NCBI GenBank assembly: GCA_014239365.1
Contig: JAAZZB010000070.1
Span: 1-45,382 of the forward strand
DNA: 45,382 nucleotides
Source: Verrucomicrobiia bacterium
Lineage (GTDB): Bacteria > Verrucomicrobiota > Verrucomicrobiia > Limisphaerales > UBA1100
Direction: 5' to 3'
A program made the position numbers and the translations under genes. How positions within the stretch are numbered: position 1 is the first letter of the stretch; every line of letters begins with the position of its first letter. Positions 24,498 to 33,227 of the stretch are shown here, in pieces. The notes below the pieces were generated by a model that was not told the DNA's origin, did no database searches, and worked only from the letters and a program-made list of their open reading frames with translations.

Positions 24498-25244
24498 TTA
24501 ATCTTTCAACTGCGCGGCCCACAGGCGCGTGGTGTAGCCGACGGCCAACACTTTGCCGTGCACCGCCGTGATCGCTTCGATGCCGCCGATGATGCCGTCG
24601 AACGCTTCGCCCGCTTGGCGTTGTAGCGTGCCGTGCGAGCGCCACGCTTCCACGTACGCCTCCGCCGGAACCCGCGCCACATACGAGGCTTCGATGAACA
24701 TCGGCTCTTCAAAAATACCGCTTTCGCGAATGACTTCCGTTTGATCTTCACGCCGTGAGCCGTAGCCGTAGCCATCGATGCAGCTTTTGATGTAATCTTC
24801 CACCTCGGCTTGCAGCGAGTGATTCAGGTCGCGGTGATTCCAAAGGCAGGCAAACCAACCCTTCGGACGCAGAATGCGTTGCGTTTCACGCAGGGCTTCC
24901 GGGCGGTCAGTGGTATTAAATGAAGATCCAAAAGTCACCGCGTCAAAAGCGTTGTTCGGTAGGCCGGTGGCTTCGCCGGTGCCCACGTGCCATTGCACAG
25001 GTTTGTTGGCGGTGACGCTCATCCCCACCGCGCGCATTGCGTCGTTGGGTTCCACGGCGGCGACATTACAGCCGCGAGCCACGAGCAATTTGGTGAGGTG
25101 CGCGGAGCCCGCGCCCACATCGCATACGGCGGCATTCGCGCGCAGCTCAGCGAGATCACAAAAACGCACTACCGCTTCCACGGCATAATCCGGCCGATTC
25201 AAATAATGCGGCGCCAGTTCAGTATAGTCCCATTTTGTTTTCAT
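24498..25244 (-). CDS. Class I SAM-dependent methyltransferase (Methyltransf_11 type), copy 2
   Basis: The 248-residue protein has the SAM-binding motif CDVGAGSAHLTKLL (about 40-53), an acidic residue in AVEPNDAMR at the end of strand 2, and FDAVTFGSSFNTTD / LRPKGWFACLWNHRD as motifs IV and V. It is homologous to the methyltransferase at 27077-27841, as shown by the shared YxELAxxYxxxRPDY start and the EAW/GAWRS region. In C. jejuni two methyltransferases (Cj1419, Cj1420) lie next to the phosphoramidate genes and are thought to supply the O-methyl group. The pairing here is parallel, but the substrate is not shown by sequence. A 27-base gap separates it from the upstream gene. Confidence 0.8.
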   Translation of the reverse strand: MKTKWDYTELAPHYLNRPDYAVEAVVRFCDLAELRANAAVCDVGAGSAHLTKLLVARGCNVAAVEPNDAMRAVGMSVTANKPVQWHVGTGEATGLPNNAFDAVTFGSSFNTTDRPEALRETQRILRPKGWFACLWNHRDLNHSLQAEVEDYIKSCIDGYGYGSRREDQTEVIRESGIFEEPMFIEASYVARVPAEAYVEAWRSHGTLQRQAGEAFDGIIGGIEAITAVHGKVLAVGYTTRLWAAQLKD

Positions 25245-25271
25245 TTTTTATATTTCGGATTCAGGATTAGT

Positions 25272-27074
25272 TTATGCGGTTTGTAATTGATTGGTTTGAG
25301 CCGGGGAATTATATTTCAAATTGTGGCCGTTGCCTTGCAGGTGTCGGGCCAATTGCCGGTGGGCTTCCGCTTCGCCGTCCATATGAAGGTGGTCGAATGC
25401 TTCTGCGAGCCGGTTGTGGTTGCCGACATCCCACGGGTTAAGCTCGACCGCGAGAAAGAGTGGCGAAAGCGATTCCGCGTGGCGGCCGAGGAGCATTTCC
25501 AATTGGCCCAATGCACTGACCACGCCCTCGTGGTCGGGTGATTCACTGAAGCCCTGTTGCAGTTCGTCTCTCGCGGTGGTGGCGGTGGATGGTGCGAGGA
25601 ATTCCTGGCTGCGCTCAAGGGCCGCATCGCCCAGATGCATATGGTGTTGTGTCCGCTGTTGCCAATGGGTGGCATTGCCCTCGAGGTTACCGTGCGAGCC
25701 GCGCGGGGTGGGTGGGGTTCCATAATACCGCCAGTCCGGATGGGGTTCGTCGTTCAGAATGTAGTTGATGCTATTTGCAAAATAATCCGCCGATCGACCA
25801 GGATTGAACACGGCTTGTTCGCGGGTGTTCCGAATTTTTTCGCGATACAATTCCGGGTGCTCCAGAGCGTGGCGCACGGCTTGGACGAGTTCTTCGCAAT
25901 CGGTAGCCACTTTGCCGACCTCATTTCGGAAGCGCGCGAAGGCGCATTGTTTCACGGAATCCGGCAGGTTGGCTTCGTTGTGTGAAAAGAAAATCGTGGG
26001 CTGTTGGTTGGCGAGGGAGAAGGTGTATGCCGCGCTGGAGAAATCAGAAACCATCACAGCTGTTTTTGCATAGCAGTCGTGGTAGTTGCCGCCGGATTGG
26101 TCGTGCACGAAGTTGGGATAGCGGGAACCGATCTCGAGAATGGGCAGGATGGTTTCGGGTTGTTCGTCCGCATAAGGCTTGAAGACAACCGGTCGCTCGG
26201 GGAAAGCGCGCAATAGCGCCTCCATAATCTGAGATCCGTGGGAGTGGATAGAAACGAAGGGTTTCCAGTGCTCCTTTCCCACCACTGGGGTGGGGGCATA
26301 GGTGATGCTCTCTCGCGGTTGGGTTTGTGCTTCGGCCCGGTGCATGCCTTCATCCAGCGAGGGATAGCCCAACGGGATGACGCATTGGCTTTGAGCGAGC
26401 CGCTTGGGTTTCAGTCGGTCCGCCAATCTTTTGTGCTCGCGAAGGGTTTGTTCATTCGTGGGACGGTTGACGGTGAACGGATGAGAGACCGCCGGTTGCT
26501 GGTACATCTGGAATGCGTGTTCACAGGATTCAACAAATTCCGGGGTGGCCACGGAAACATAATCATACAGCCGCCAATACGCGGTCATATGGGTATGCTT
26601 GGTGATGAGTTCTTCATCGGAAAGCGTGCGGCCAGTTTCCGCTGCGTGGGCTTCGGGCTTGTCGGTGTGGAAAGGGATTCCTCCGAATGAACCGTGTACC
26701 ATTAACATTTTCCGAGATTCATCCGGGAGCGAGTCCATAATGGTAGGCACCATAAACAGATCGACAAACCCGAGGTAATCCAGAATTTTGCCCCAAACTC
26801 GGTAAGCGTGCGGATGATTTTCATAGTCGTCCAGATGCCGCTCGCAGTAGAGGCGGATGACGTGAACGCCGCGCGTCTCGAGTTCTTCCGGGATGGTTCC
26901 GAACAGTTTTCGGAAGGATTTGGTCGGGCAAAATATGGCCACCGAGCGTTTGTTCGGCGGGGTATCGCGCAGAATCCGGCCCGCCTGCCAGCGGCTTGCC
27001 GGATCCAGAAAACGGCTCGCGCCAATGCGCTGGAGCCAGCCGTCGTGATTCATCGGTTTTTCGATGCTCTTCAT
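25272..27074 (-). CDS. CDP-glycerol glycerophosphotransferase-like (TagB/TagF family) protein
   Basis: The 600-residue protein has a central GT-B fold similar to the TagB/TagF family. It contains a WKPFVSIHSHGSQ start to the C-terminal Rossmann half, AFPERPVVFKPY, and the family hallmark VMVSDFSSAAYTFSLANQQPTIFF near residue 345-370. The enzyme class transfers polyol-phosphates from CDP-activated donors, so it could act on another CDP-linked group. The last 110 residues form TPR-like helices. I chose ATG 27074, which is 2 bases after the upstream stop; the longer frame to 27098 would overlap that gene. This protein is an alternative candidate transferase for a cytidine-activated phosphoramidate. 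Confidence 0.65.
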   Translation of the reverse strand: MKSIEKPMNHDGWLQRIGASRFLDPASRWQAGRILRDTPPNKRSVAIFCPTKSFRKLFGTIPEELETRGVHVIRLYCERHLDDYENHPHAYRVWGKILDYLGFVDLFMVPTIMDSLPDESRKMLMVHGSFGGIPFHTDKPEAHAAETGRTLSDEELITKHTHMTAYWRLYDYVSVATPEFVESCEHAFQMYQQPAVSHPFTVNRPTNEQTLREHKRLADRLKPKRLAQSQCVIPLGYPSLDEGMHRAEAQTQPRESITYAPTPVVGKEHWKPFVSIHSHGSQIMEALLRAFPERPVVFKPYADEQPETILPILEIGSRYPNFVHDQSGGNYHDCYAKTAVMVSDFSSAAYTFSLANQQPTIFFSHNEANLPDSVKQCAFARFRNEVGKVATDCEELVQAVRHALEHPELYREKIRNTREQAVFNPGRSADYFANSINYILNDEPHPDWRYYGTPPTPRGSHGNLEGNATHWQQRTQHHMHLGDAALERSQEFLAPSTATTARDELQQGFSESPDHEGVVSALGQLEMLLGRHAESLSPLFLAVELNPWDVGNHNRLAEAFDHLHMDGEAEAHRQLARHLQGNGHNLKYNSPAQTNQLQTA

Positions 27075-27076
27075 AA

Positions 27077-27841
27077 CTATTTCCGGGTGACCGTCCAAGC
27101 GCGGGTTTTGTATGGCACCACGACCTGTTCCAAGTGGCTAATTTTTTCGCGGATGGAATCCAATAACTGAGGGAACAGCTCCGGCCCGGCCTGAGCCTGG
27201 ATGTCGTTCACCGAGCGCCAAGCACCGAGGTAACGCTCGTGGCTCATTGCAATTTCGTGCCGGGCTTCCATAAAAATGCAATCGGTAAACTGGCCGGTCG
27301 ACTGAAGGTCATCCGTCCAATCACGGGAATTTCTGGCGCGACCGGATGAAACCCGTTTGAGATTCGGCAGAAGGTCGTGGATGCCCTGCTCAATATCTTC
27401 GTGCAGTTCATTGCCATCAATGTTGCGCGGATTCCACAACACCGTGAGGTGTCCGCCGGGTTTCAGAATGCGGTGAAATTCCGCCAGCGCAATCGGCGTA
27501 TCCGTCCAATGAAACGAGGAAGCCATCGTCACCCAGTCCACGCTGGCATCGGGCAGATTAGTGGCTTCCGCCCGTCCATTGTACCAGTCGATATCGTAAT
27601 CTGCAGTGAAGCGGATGCCCTCCGCGCGCATATTATCACAAGGCTCAACCGCTGTGGTGTTCAATCCTGCCTGTGAGAGCATACGGCTCCAAATGCCGGT
27701 GCCCGCGCCCACATCCGCCACGGTCGTTGCGCGGGTATGGGTGAGCAAAGTTTGCAATACGCTTTGCGAATAATCCGGCCGACACGAGGAATAGTCGCTC
27801 GCTAGTTTAGTAAAATCGCCTTGCTTGATTGTAGAGTTCAT
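27077..27841 (-). CDS. Class I SAM-dependent methyltransferase, copy 1
   Basis: The 254-residue protein carries motif I VADVGAGTGIWSRML (about 40-54), AVEPCDNMR (motif II), WVTMASSFHWTD (motif IV) and LKPGGHLTVLWNPRN (motif V). This is the standard Methyltransf_11 arrangement. It resembles the methyltransferase at 24498-25244 over its whole length, so the two are ancient duplicates kept in one operon. It sits between the fused kinase-transferase and the TagF-like gene with gaps of 14 and 2 bases, so it is almost certainly co-translated with them. An O-methylation step in the decoration pathway is the likely role. Confidence 0.82.
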   Translation of the reverse strand: MNSTIKQGDFTKLASDYSSCRPDYSQSVLQTLLTHTRATTVADVGAGTGIWSRMLSQAGLNTTAVEPCDNMRAEGIRFTADYDIDWYNGRAEATNLPDASVDWVTMASSFHWTDTPIALAEFHRILKPGGHLTVLWNPRNIDGNELHEDIEQGIHDLLPNLKRVSSGRARNSRDWTDDLQSTGQFTDCIFMEARHEIAMSHERYLGAWRSVNDIQAQAGPELFPQLLDSIREKISHLEQVVVPYKTRAWTVTRK

Positions 27842-27855
27842 TTTTCTTTAGTTGT

Positions 27856-29289
27856 TTAATTTAAGTCGGTCCTCGGGTTGGATTGAAACAGGGATTGGAT
27901 TTGCTGCTCAGGGCTGAATCGCGAGTAGCCGGTTAACGAGTTCAGTCGGTCGGTCATTTGTTCCAACTGCAACAAACTGGCAAACAGCGTGCCGTTGGAG
28001 CCGTGCTTGTGTTTTCGCGCGTGAGCCTCGGCCCAGTCGCCGTTGGGTTCGTAGCCCCACGCCCGAAGATACCGGCCAAACCGACGTTGAAACAGGCGCG
28101 CGGTGGAGCCATCAAAATGATTCGCCCAATCGCCGCTGACGCCTTTGCGCAGCAGATATTTGTTGCGCACGGTGCCGCCGGCTTCACCCCGTTGGCGGCC
28201 CGTCACGGATTCAAAACTATGTTTTTCGCACAACCGCCGCAGCCCCGCCGAATCCATTTGCGGCAGCCCGATGAATTTCAGCAACTGTCCAATGAGCGCC
28301 GGGATGTCGGCCTTCATTTCTTCAAAGCTGATATGGAACACATTGGGCTGCTGTAAAGCGCGCCAGGCGTGGGCTTGTTCAAAACGCTGTTCGAATCCGG
28401 ATTGAATGGCTTCGCGGCAAAGGGTCCGCATCGATTTTCCCTCGGTATGAATCGTTTGCAAAACATTCTGAAGAAACGACACCAGCGTATCGCGCGGATC
28501 GCGGGTAAGGTTGACGAATCGGACGTCTTCGCGATTAAGTTCGGCCGCAAAAGTTTCCAGCGGGTCATGGGTCCAATGGAAAACCGGGTCGTTTGATTTT
28601 AGTAGGTTATGAAAACGATGCGTCTCATTCGGACTGGCGAGATTGGCGTACCCCTCCGCTTCAAGCAATTCCTCGAGGATGGGCACCAGTGCGCCTCCAC
28701 CTGCATGGGTGGGGTTATAAAATACCACGTGCGGCCGTTGCGAAAGCGGATGCAGGCCGAGGGCGGATTGCAGGAGTTCATTTGCCAGTTCGGTTGCCGG
28801 TCGCAGTGGTGAATTGTTGTTTAACACTAAATCGGGATTGGCGGGGCGGTCGTATTCGAGGTCGAAGCCGGCTACGTTTTTGACTTCCCCGCGGGCGGCG
28901 CGGCTGTAAAGGCCGCGGGCATCGCGTTCGCATAATTCGGCCCAGTCGACTTCCAGCCAGGTTTCAAAATAGTTGGGCAAGTGCGCGCGGTTCCATTCGT
29001 GGATTTCGCGGAAGAGCGACATTGTGGGGACGATGACGGTTTGCCCTTGCTCGGCCAAAAGCTGCGCGAGGCGGCTGATGCGGTAGGCGTTGGCGAGGCG
29101 GCTGGTGACGTCGTGGCCGGTTTTGGAATCGGCGATGGCGGTGCGCACGGCATCGCCATCGAGCACTACAGGGCGCTCGCCGCGGGCGCGCAATTGCTCG
29201 GCGGCGGCGGTGGCGATGGTGCTTTTGCCGGAGCCGGAAAGTCCGGTAATCCAAAGCACGCGGCCTTCGTTGGTTAAATGTTCGGTCAT
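27856..29289 (-). CDS. Fusion: APS-kinase-like (Cj1415-type CDP-amidate kinase) + sulfotransferase-fold domain
   Basis: The 477-residue protein has two domains. Residues 1-175 are an APS-kinase-like P-loop domain: ITGLSGSGKST at 14-24, VLDGDAVR at 42-49, VPTMSLFREIHEWNR at 88-101, and CERDARGLYSRA followed by NVAGFDLEYDRP. It lacks the GFS-dR stretch of true APS kinases and resembles C. jejuni Cj1415, which phosphorylates the 3'-OH of cytidine diphosphoramidate. Residues about 186-430 are a sulfotransferase fold with LTRDPRDTLVSF and RKGVSGDWANHFD. The fusion implies that the product of the first domain is the donor for the second. ATG 29289 overlaps the upstream stop (ATGA); the longer frame to 29337 is rejected. 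Activation of true sulfate is the alternative. Confidence 0.8.
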   Translation of the reverse strand: MTEHLTNEGRVLWITGLSGSGKSTIATAAAEQLRARGERPVVLDGDAVRTAIADSKTGHDVTSRLANAYRISRLAQLLAEQGQTVIVPTMSLFREIHEWNRAHLPNYFETWLEVDWAELCERDARGLYSRAARGEVKNVAGFDLEYDRPANPDLVLNNNSPLRPATELANELLQSALGLHPLSQRPHVVFYNPTHAGGGALVPILEELLEAEGYANLASPNETHRFHNLLKSNDPVFHWTHDPLETFAAELNREDVRFVNLTRDPRDTLVSFLQNVLQTIHTEGKSMRTLCREAIQSGFEQRFEQAHAWRALQQPNVFHISFEEMKADIPALIGQLLKFIGLPQMDSAGLRRLCEKHSFESVTGRQRGEAGGTVRNKYLLRKGVSGDWANHFDGSTARLFQRRFGRYLRAWGYEPNGDWAEAHARKHKHGSNGTLFASLLQLEQMTDRLNSLTGYSRFSPEQQIQSLFQSNPRTDLN

Positions 29290-30065
29290 GCGGTCACAGC
29301 AGTCACACTGTCTTCCCAGCGCCAATCGTGATCCCAATTGGGGCGGTCGAGGCGTTCTTCGTACAGGCGCAGATCGGTTTCGCTATCCACTTCGCACCAT
29401 CGGCCTTGGGTGGGGGTGGCGTTGATTTCCGCGCCGTCTTCCAATAACAATTGGAGCAGCGAAGTCATGTCCAGCCGGTCGCGCCGCGCCTTGGGCAGGT
29501 CGTCGAGGATTACCTCGATGCGGCGCCAACCGGCTGGAGAAATTTTTAGGAGACCCATATATTGGCCTTCAATGTCGGCAACCTCGGCTGCGCGATCGCC
29601 GATGGATTGCAGCGCGCCGTTGTCGCGCAGCCGAAACGTTTCGGCGTCTTCCAGCGGATCAGCAAAGCGATCGCTCCAAAGCGGCAGCCATTCTTGATCG
29701 TAGCTAATGGCTAGTTCACCGGGGTTGAGAATAAGCTGCTCGAGAATGGCGGGGTGATAAACGATGTCGGAATAGGACACGATGCAGTCATCGCGCTGGA
29801 GCCATTGACTGGCACAGGCGAGGGTGCTGACCATATTGGTGCGGGCCCATTCGGGGTTTTCAAACCAAATGCAATCGGCGGGGTTAAGGGATTCGGCAAG
29901 GTAACCGCGCACGATGGCGATGTCGCGAATGCCGGCAGCGCGCAGTGCGCCGAGCTGCCACTCGAGCAGCGTGCGCCCGGCGAATGGCGTGAGGCATTTC
30001 GGGTGATCTTCGGTGAGGCCTCCCATTCGGGAGCCGCGTCCGGCTGCTAATATGATCGCGCGCAT
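29286..30065 (-). CDS. Nucleotidyltransferase, Cj1416-type CTP:phosphoglutamine cytidylyltransferase
   Basis: The 259-residue protein begins with the nucleotidyltransferase signature LAAGRGSRMGGLTEDHPKCL (residues 6-25) and has the metal-binding SYSDIVY near residue 97. Segments NMVSTL, YDQEWLPLWSDRFADPLEDAETF and IEGQYMGLLKI are characteristic of the subgroup containing C. jejuni Cj1416, usually annotated as phosphocholine cytidylyltransferase-like. Cj1416 forms CDP-L-glutamine from CTP and N-phospho-L-glutamine. Placement between the Cj1417-like and Cj1415-like genes repeats the C. jejuni order. A choline-phosphate substrate is a possible alternative but does not fit the neighbours. Confidence 0.82.
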   Translation of the reverse strand: MRAIILAAGRGSRMGGLTEDHPKCLTPFAGRTLLEWQLGALRAAGIRDIAIVRGYLAESLNPADCIWFENPEWARTNMVSTLACASQWLQRDDCIVSYSDIVYHPAILEQLILNPGELAISYDQEWLPLWSDRFADPLEDAETFRLRDNGALQSIGDRAAEVADIEGQYMGLLKISPAGWRRIEVILDDLPKARRDRLDMTSLLQLLLEDGAEINATPTQGRWCEVDSETDLRLYEERLDRPNWDHDWRWEDSVTAVTA

Positions 30066-30081
30066 GATTTTATTTCTTCGA

Positions 30082-30726
30082 TTATTCCTTCCAACCTAAA
30101 GTGGTGCACAGCAGGTTTCGATCCAAGCGTGCCTGCAAGTTATCCCCATCGCGTTCGGGATGCCATTGCACGGCGGCGATCGACGCGACGCGATGGCGTA
30201 CGGCCTCCACGCAGCCATCCTCGCTGGCGGCCAGCAGTTCGAGTGAGGGGGCAAGTGTGTTCGCGGGCACGGCCCAGTTGTGAAATGAATTAACCGTCGT
30301 TTGTCCGGGCGCATCGAATCCCAAAAGATCTGTCCGCAAATGCACGGTGTGTTTTTGGGCCAAATGAGTTTTGGGTTCGCACCGGCGCAGTGCGCCGCCG
30401 CCGCGTTGTTGCAGTAATTGCATCCCACGGCACACGCCAAAAACCGGCAGCGCGTGGCGCACGGCGTGGTCGATTACGGTGTTCTCGGTTTTGTCGCGGA
30501 GCGCGCAACTGCCAAGGTCGTTGCCGCCGGACAATATAAATCCATCGAGTTGCCAGTGTTGGATAAACTCCGCCACTGCCGCGCCGAGGTTGGGGACGGG
30601 CACCCACGCCACGTCCGGTGCGAACGCGGCCATATAGCGCGCCCAATCCTGGGCCAAGCAATCGCGCGGTTCACCGGAACCGGCGGCTTGTCCCACTCTC
30701 ATTGTAATGCCAATACGTTCAGCCAT
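30082..30726 (-). CDS. Class I glutamine amidotransferase, Cj1417-type gamma-glutamyl-CDP-amidate hydrolase
   Basis: The 214-residue protein is a class I glutamine amidotransferase or peptidase C26-like hydrolase. The oxyanion and nucleophile region reads FILSGGNDLG then VFGVCRGMQLL (catalytic Cys), and the His-Glu pair appears in AVQWHPERD near residue 190. It lacks a synthetase domain, so it acts as a stand-alone gamma-glutamyl hydrolase. C. jejuni Cj1417 removes glutamate from CDP-L-glutamine to leave cytidine diphosphoramidate, and the surrounding genes fit that step. I chose ATG 30726, 7 bases after the upstream stop; ATG 30741 would overlap it by 8 bases. No clear Shine-Dalgarno is seen for either start. 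Confidence 0.82.
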   Translation of the reverse strand: MAERIGITMRVGQAAGSGEPRDCLAQDWARYMAAFAPDVAWVPVPNLGAAVAEFIQHWQLDGFILSGGNDLGSCALRDKTENTVIDHAVRHALPVFGVCRGMQLLQQRGGGALRRCEPKTHLAQKHTVHLRTDLLGFDAPGQTTVNSFHNWAVPANTLAPSLELLAASEDGCVEAVRHRVASIAAVQWHPERDGDNLQARLDRNLLCTTLGWKE

Positions 30727-30733
30727 AAATTGT

Positions 30734-33220
30734 TTAGCCATAAATAGGCCGGAGTAATTTTGCCGCGCCATCGAGTTCCACCCGGTTGGCGGCGGCAATG
30801 CGTTCAAAAGTTTGTTCGCCCACGCCAATGGCCGCAGGCAGGCCAAGCTCGGCGCAGCGGATGGTCATGTGGCTGTTGGCGCCGCCGAACTTGCTGACGA
30901 GGCCGGCGATGTTGCGCGTGAAAATCCAGTCAAACCCCGGATCAGCATTCTCAATGCAAATGATGCGACCGCTGAGTTGGCCGTGCCCGCGTGATTGGTT
31001 GCCCAGCCGCAGCGGCTCGCCTTCCACGTGACGGCTGCCCACAAAGTTCGGCGCGCTGCGGTGCATCGGTACCACATAAAAATCACCCGGATCACGGATG
31101 AGGAAACCCAGCCGAATGCCATCGACATTTTCCTGTTCGCGGCGGCGTTGTTCCACGAGATCTTCAAAGTGCAGCTCGGGATCATTGAGCACCGGGCTGA
31201 CAAGATGATTGAGTAAATCCTGCACGGAAAGATGCGAGAGCGCATCGCGATCCAGCCGCGTGTCGCTGCCCCAATGGGCGATCAATTCCAGCGCATCGGA
31301 AAGATGCCGCGTGAAAATAAACTTGGCGCGTTCGCGCTCGGTGATGGCTTGGCGTGCGTACTCGATGAATTGTCCCGGCTCCACCTCGGACATTCCCGCC
31401 GCCGCAAAAAGTTTTTGGAACGACTGCGCCTCTTCGTGAGTGAGAGGAAAAATAGCATCGCTGGTGGCCGGCTCGGGCTGGGCGGTGGCGGCAAATAAAT
31501 CATCGCGTTGATCATAACGCGGCGAAGTGATGTCGTACGTGCCCGGCCGCAGGTGGCCGTACTTGGCGAGAAACTCCGGACGCCGCCGCGGTAGCGCGAG
31601 GGCGGCGGCAAAGTCACCGGTGAAATCCGCCGTCACCGTGCGCAGCGTGCGCTTGAAGGCGGCCAGTCGTTTGGCCGAAAGCGCGCCGCGCGTCACGGCC
31701 GAACGCAGAATGGCTTCCGCCATAAACGCGTGCCGCGCGATGACCGAAAAGGGACGTGTGCCCAGCGATCGGCATTCTTCGAGCAACACCGGGAGCCGCG
31801 CCAAATCGTTGAGTGAACGCCGTTGGGTTTGCAGCGCCTCGAGTTGCTGAATGTTTTCCAGCGCCTTGGGCAACGAAGCACCGGGCGCGAGGCTAAGATT
31901 GGCAGCAGTCACTTGTGCGAGCAAGTTGCGGTAATCGAGATACTCATCCGGCTCGAGCACATCGCCGTAGCGGTTTTGAAAATCTTCGTCGAAATTAAAA
32001 TCCAACACCGTTTGCGCCACATCAAACTCTACTTTGTCGTGCAACTTCGGGTTGGCTTCGAGGCGGTCGAGCCACGCATCGACCAATCGCTCGCGCGTTT
32101 CGATGGGCAACCCGGCGGGCAGAAAGGAATTAAAACTCGCGCGCACATCGATGTACGGCTGGCCGCCCAGCGTGAGCATCAGCGGCGTGTGCGGCACCGG
32201 CTGATAGCCCATCTCTGCGCGGGCCTCCTGCCAAATGGAATCGGTGATGAGATGCCGGTACAATGAAATCGCCAGCGGCCGCGGGCGCGTGCCAATGATT
32301 TCAGCGGGATTCCAGTCGGGCATCTGCCCGAGGATGGTGCGCGCACCGGCAAGCCCCGCGTGCGGTTGGGCGTGGCGCGTGAAAAATTCGCCCGCCTGAA
32401 ACAACACCTCGCCCACGTGACGACTGATGCGGCGGTTCCAATTTTCCTGCACCGTGATGCGCCGCACCTGCAGCAAATGCAATTGCCCGTCGCGCGTTTT
32501 GGCAAATTCAATATCCAGCGGCGTGCCGCGATCGCACAGGCCTTCCAGCTCGCGCGTCAACTCCAGCAACTCCGCTACGCGCGGCGAATCCACGTGATCC
32601 GTCACATAATCACGATGCACCAAAACTGTTTTGTTCACCACACTGCCGCCGGTGATGGTGTCGGTCTTGCCGGTTTCATCATCGTAATTCAGCACGTAAT
32701 ACGGCGCGCCGGTATCCAGCTCGTGCGTCATAATCACTCCGCTCAAAGTCACATCCGTCACCATCGTCATCACGAGGACTTGGTTTTCCGGGCAGTCATC
32801 CATCGATTCGATGACCTCTTCCACCGCACTCCACACCGCGCGCGGCTGGCTGCTATCCACGTCCAGGCACGAGGCAAACGCGCCGGCTTGCGAGTGTTGC
32901 TCGCCGTCTTCATTCACCGCGCTGCTGCGGAAGACCACTTGTCCGCCGCCAAATCGTTCGCCAATTTCCTGTGCGATTTCAACCGGCATCGCCGACCACT
33001 CCGCCACGGTAAAACTAATGAGCTTCGGCACCGTTGCTTTTTTGACCAACGGCTGCAACGCCGCGAGTGTGTCTGATTTCGTGCCAAAACTTCCCAACAC
33101 CGTCGGAGTCGCCGGGCCCACCGCCGCCGAAACGAAGGGCGCGGACACCGCGAAATCCTCAAGCAAATCTGCGCTTGAGGATTCGGTCTCCGCGTGGAGG
33201 TTTTGGCAGGCGATCGTCAT
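30734..33220 (-). CDS. PEP-synthase-like kinase, Cj1418-type L-glutamine kinase
   Basis: The 828-residue protein joins an N-terminal ATP-grasp-like nucleotide domain (FRSSAVNEDGEQHSQAGAF near 95-115; MTHELDTGAPYYVLNYDD near 165-185), a long helical middle and a C-terminal phosphohistidine domain. The mobile-His motif GGANSHMTIRCAELGLP lies near residue 785. This matches PEP synthase/pyruvate phosphate dikinase parts but lacks the PEP-binding TIM barrel. The same architecture is found in C. jejuni Cj1418, which phosphorylates the amide nitrogen of L-glutamine with ATP. The GTKSDTL start is also shared by this subgroup as I recall it. ATG 33220 is preferred over TTG 33226; the radical SAM stop is immediately upstream. 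Confidence 0.82.
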   Translation of the reverse strand: MTIACQNLHAETESSSADLLEDFAVSAPFVSAAVGPATPTVLGSFGTKSDTLAALQPLVKKATVPKLISFTVAEWSAMPVEIAQEIGERFGGGQVVFRSSAVNEDGEQHSQAGAFASCLDVDSSQPRAVWSAVEEVIESMDDCPENQVLVMTMVTDVTLSGVIMTHELDTGAPYYVLNYDDETGKTDTITGGSVVNKTVLVHRDYVTDHVDSPRVAELLELTRELEGLCDRGTPLDIEFAKTRDGQLHLLQVRRITVQENWNRRISRHVGEVLFQAGEFFTRHAQPHAGLAGARTILGQMPDWNPAEIIGTRPRPLAISLYRHLITDSIWQEARAEMGYQPVPHTPLMLTLGGQPYIDVRASFNSFLPAGLPIETRERLVDAWLDRLEANPKLHDKVEFDVAQTVLDFNFDEDFQNRYGDVLEPDEYLDYRNLLAQVTAANLSLAPGASLPKALENIQQLEALQTQRRSLNDLARLPVLLEECRSLGTRPFSVIARHAFMAEAILRSAVTRGALSAKRLAAFKRTLRTVTADFTGDFAAALALPRRRPEFLAKYGHLRPGTYDITSPRYDQRDDLFAATAQPEPATSDAIFPLTHEEAQSFQKLFAAAGMSEVEPGQFIEYARQAITERERAKFIFTRHLSDALELIAHWGSDTRLDRDALSHLSVQDLLNHLVSPVLNDPELHFEDLVEQRRREQENVDGIRLGFLIRDPGDFYVVPMHRSAPNFVGSRHVEGEPLRLGNQSRGHGQLSGRIICIENADPGFDWIFTRNIAGLVSKFGGANSHMTIRCAELGLPAAIGVGEQTFERIAAANRVELDGAAKLLRPIYG

Positions 33221-33227
33221 AAGCAAA

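Noticed and set aside
27856..29289. Ordinary sulfate-activation (APS kinase) and sulfation system
   Set aside because: Not excluded, but less likely: no ATP sulfurylase gene, the APS-kinase-specific loop is absent, and the three upstream genes match the phosphoramidate route rather than sulfate assimilation.
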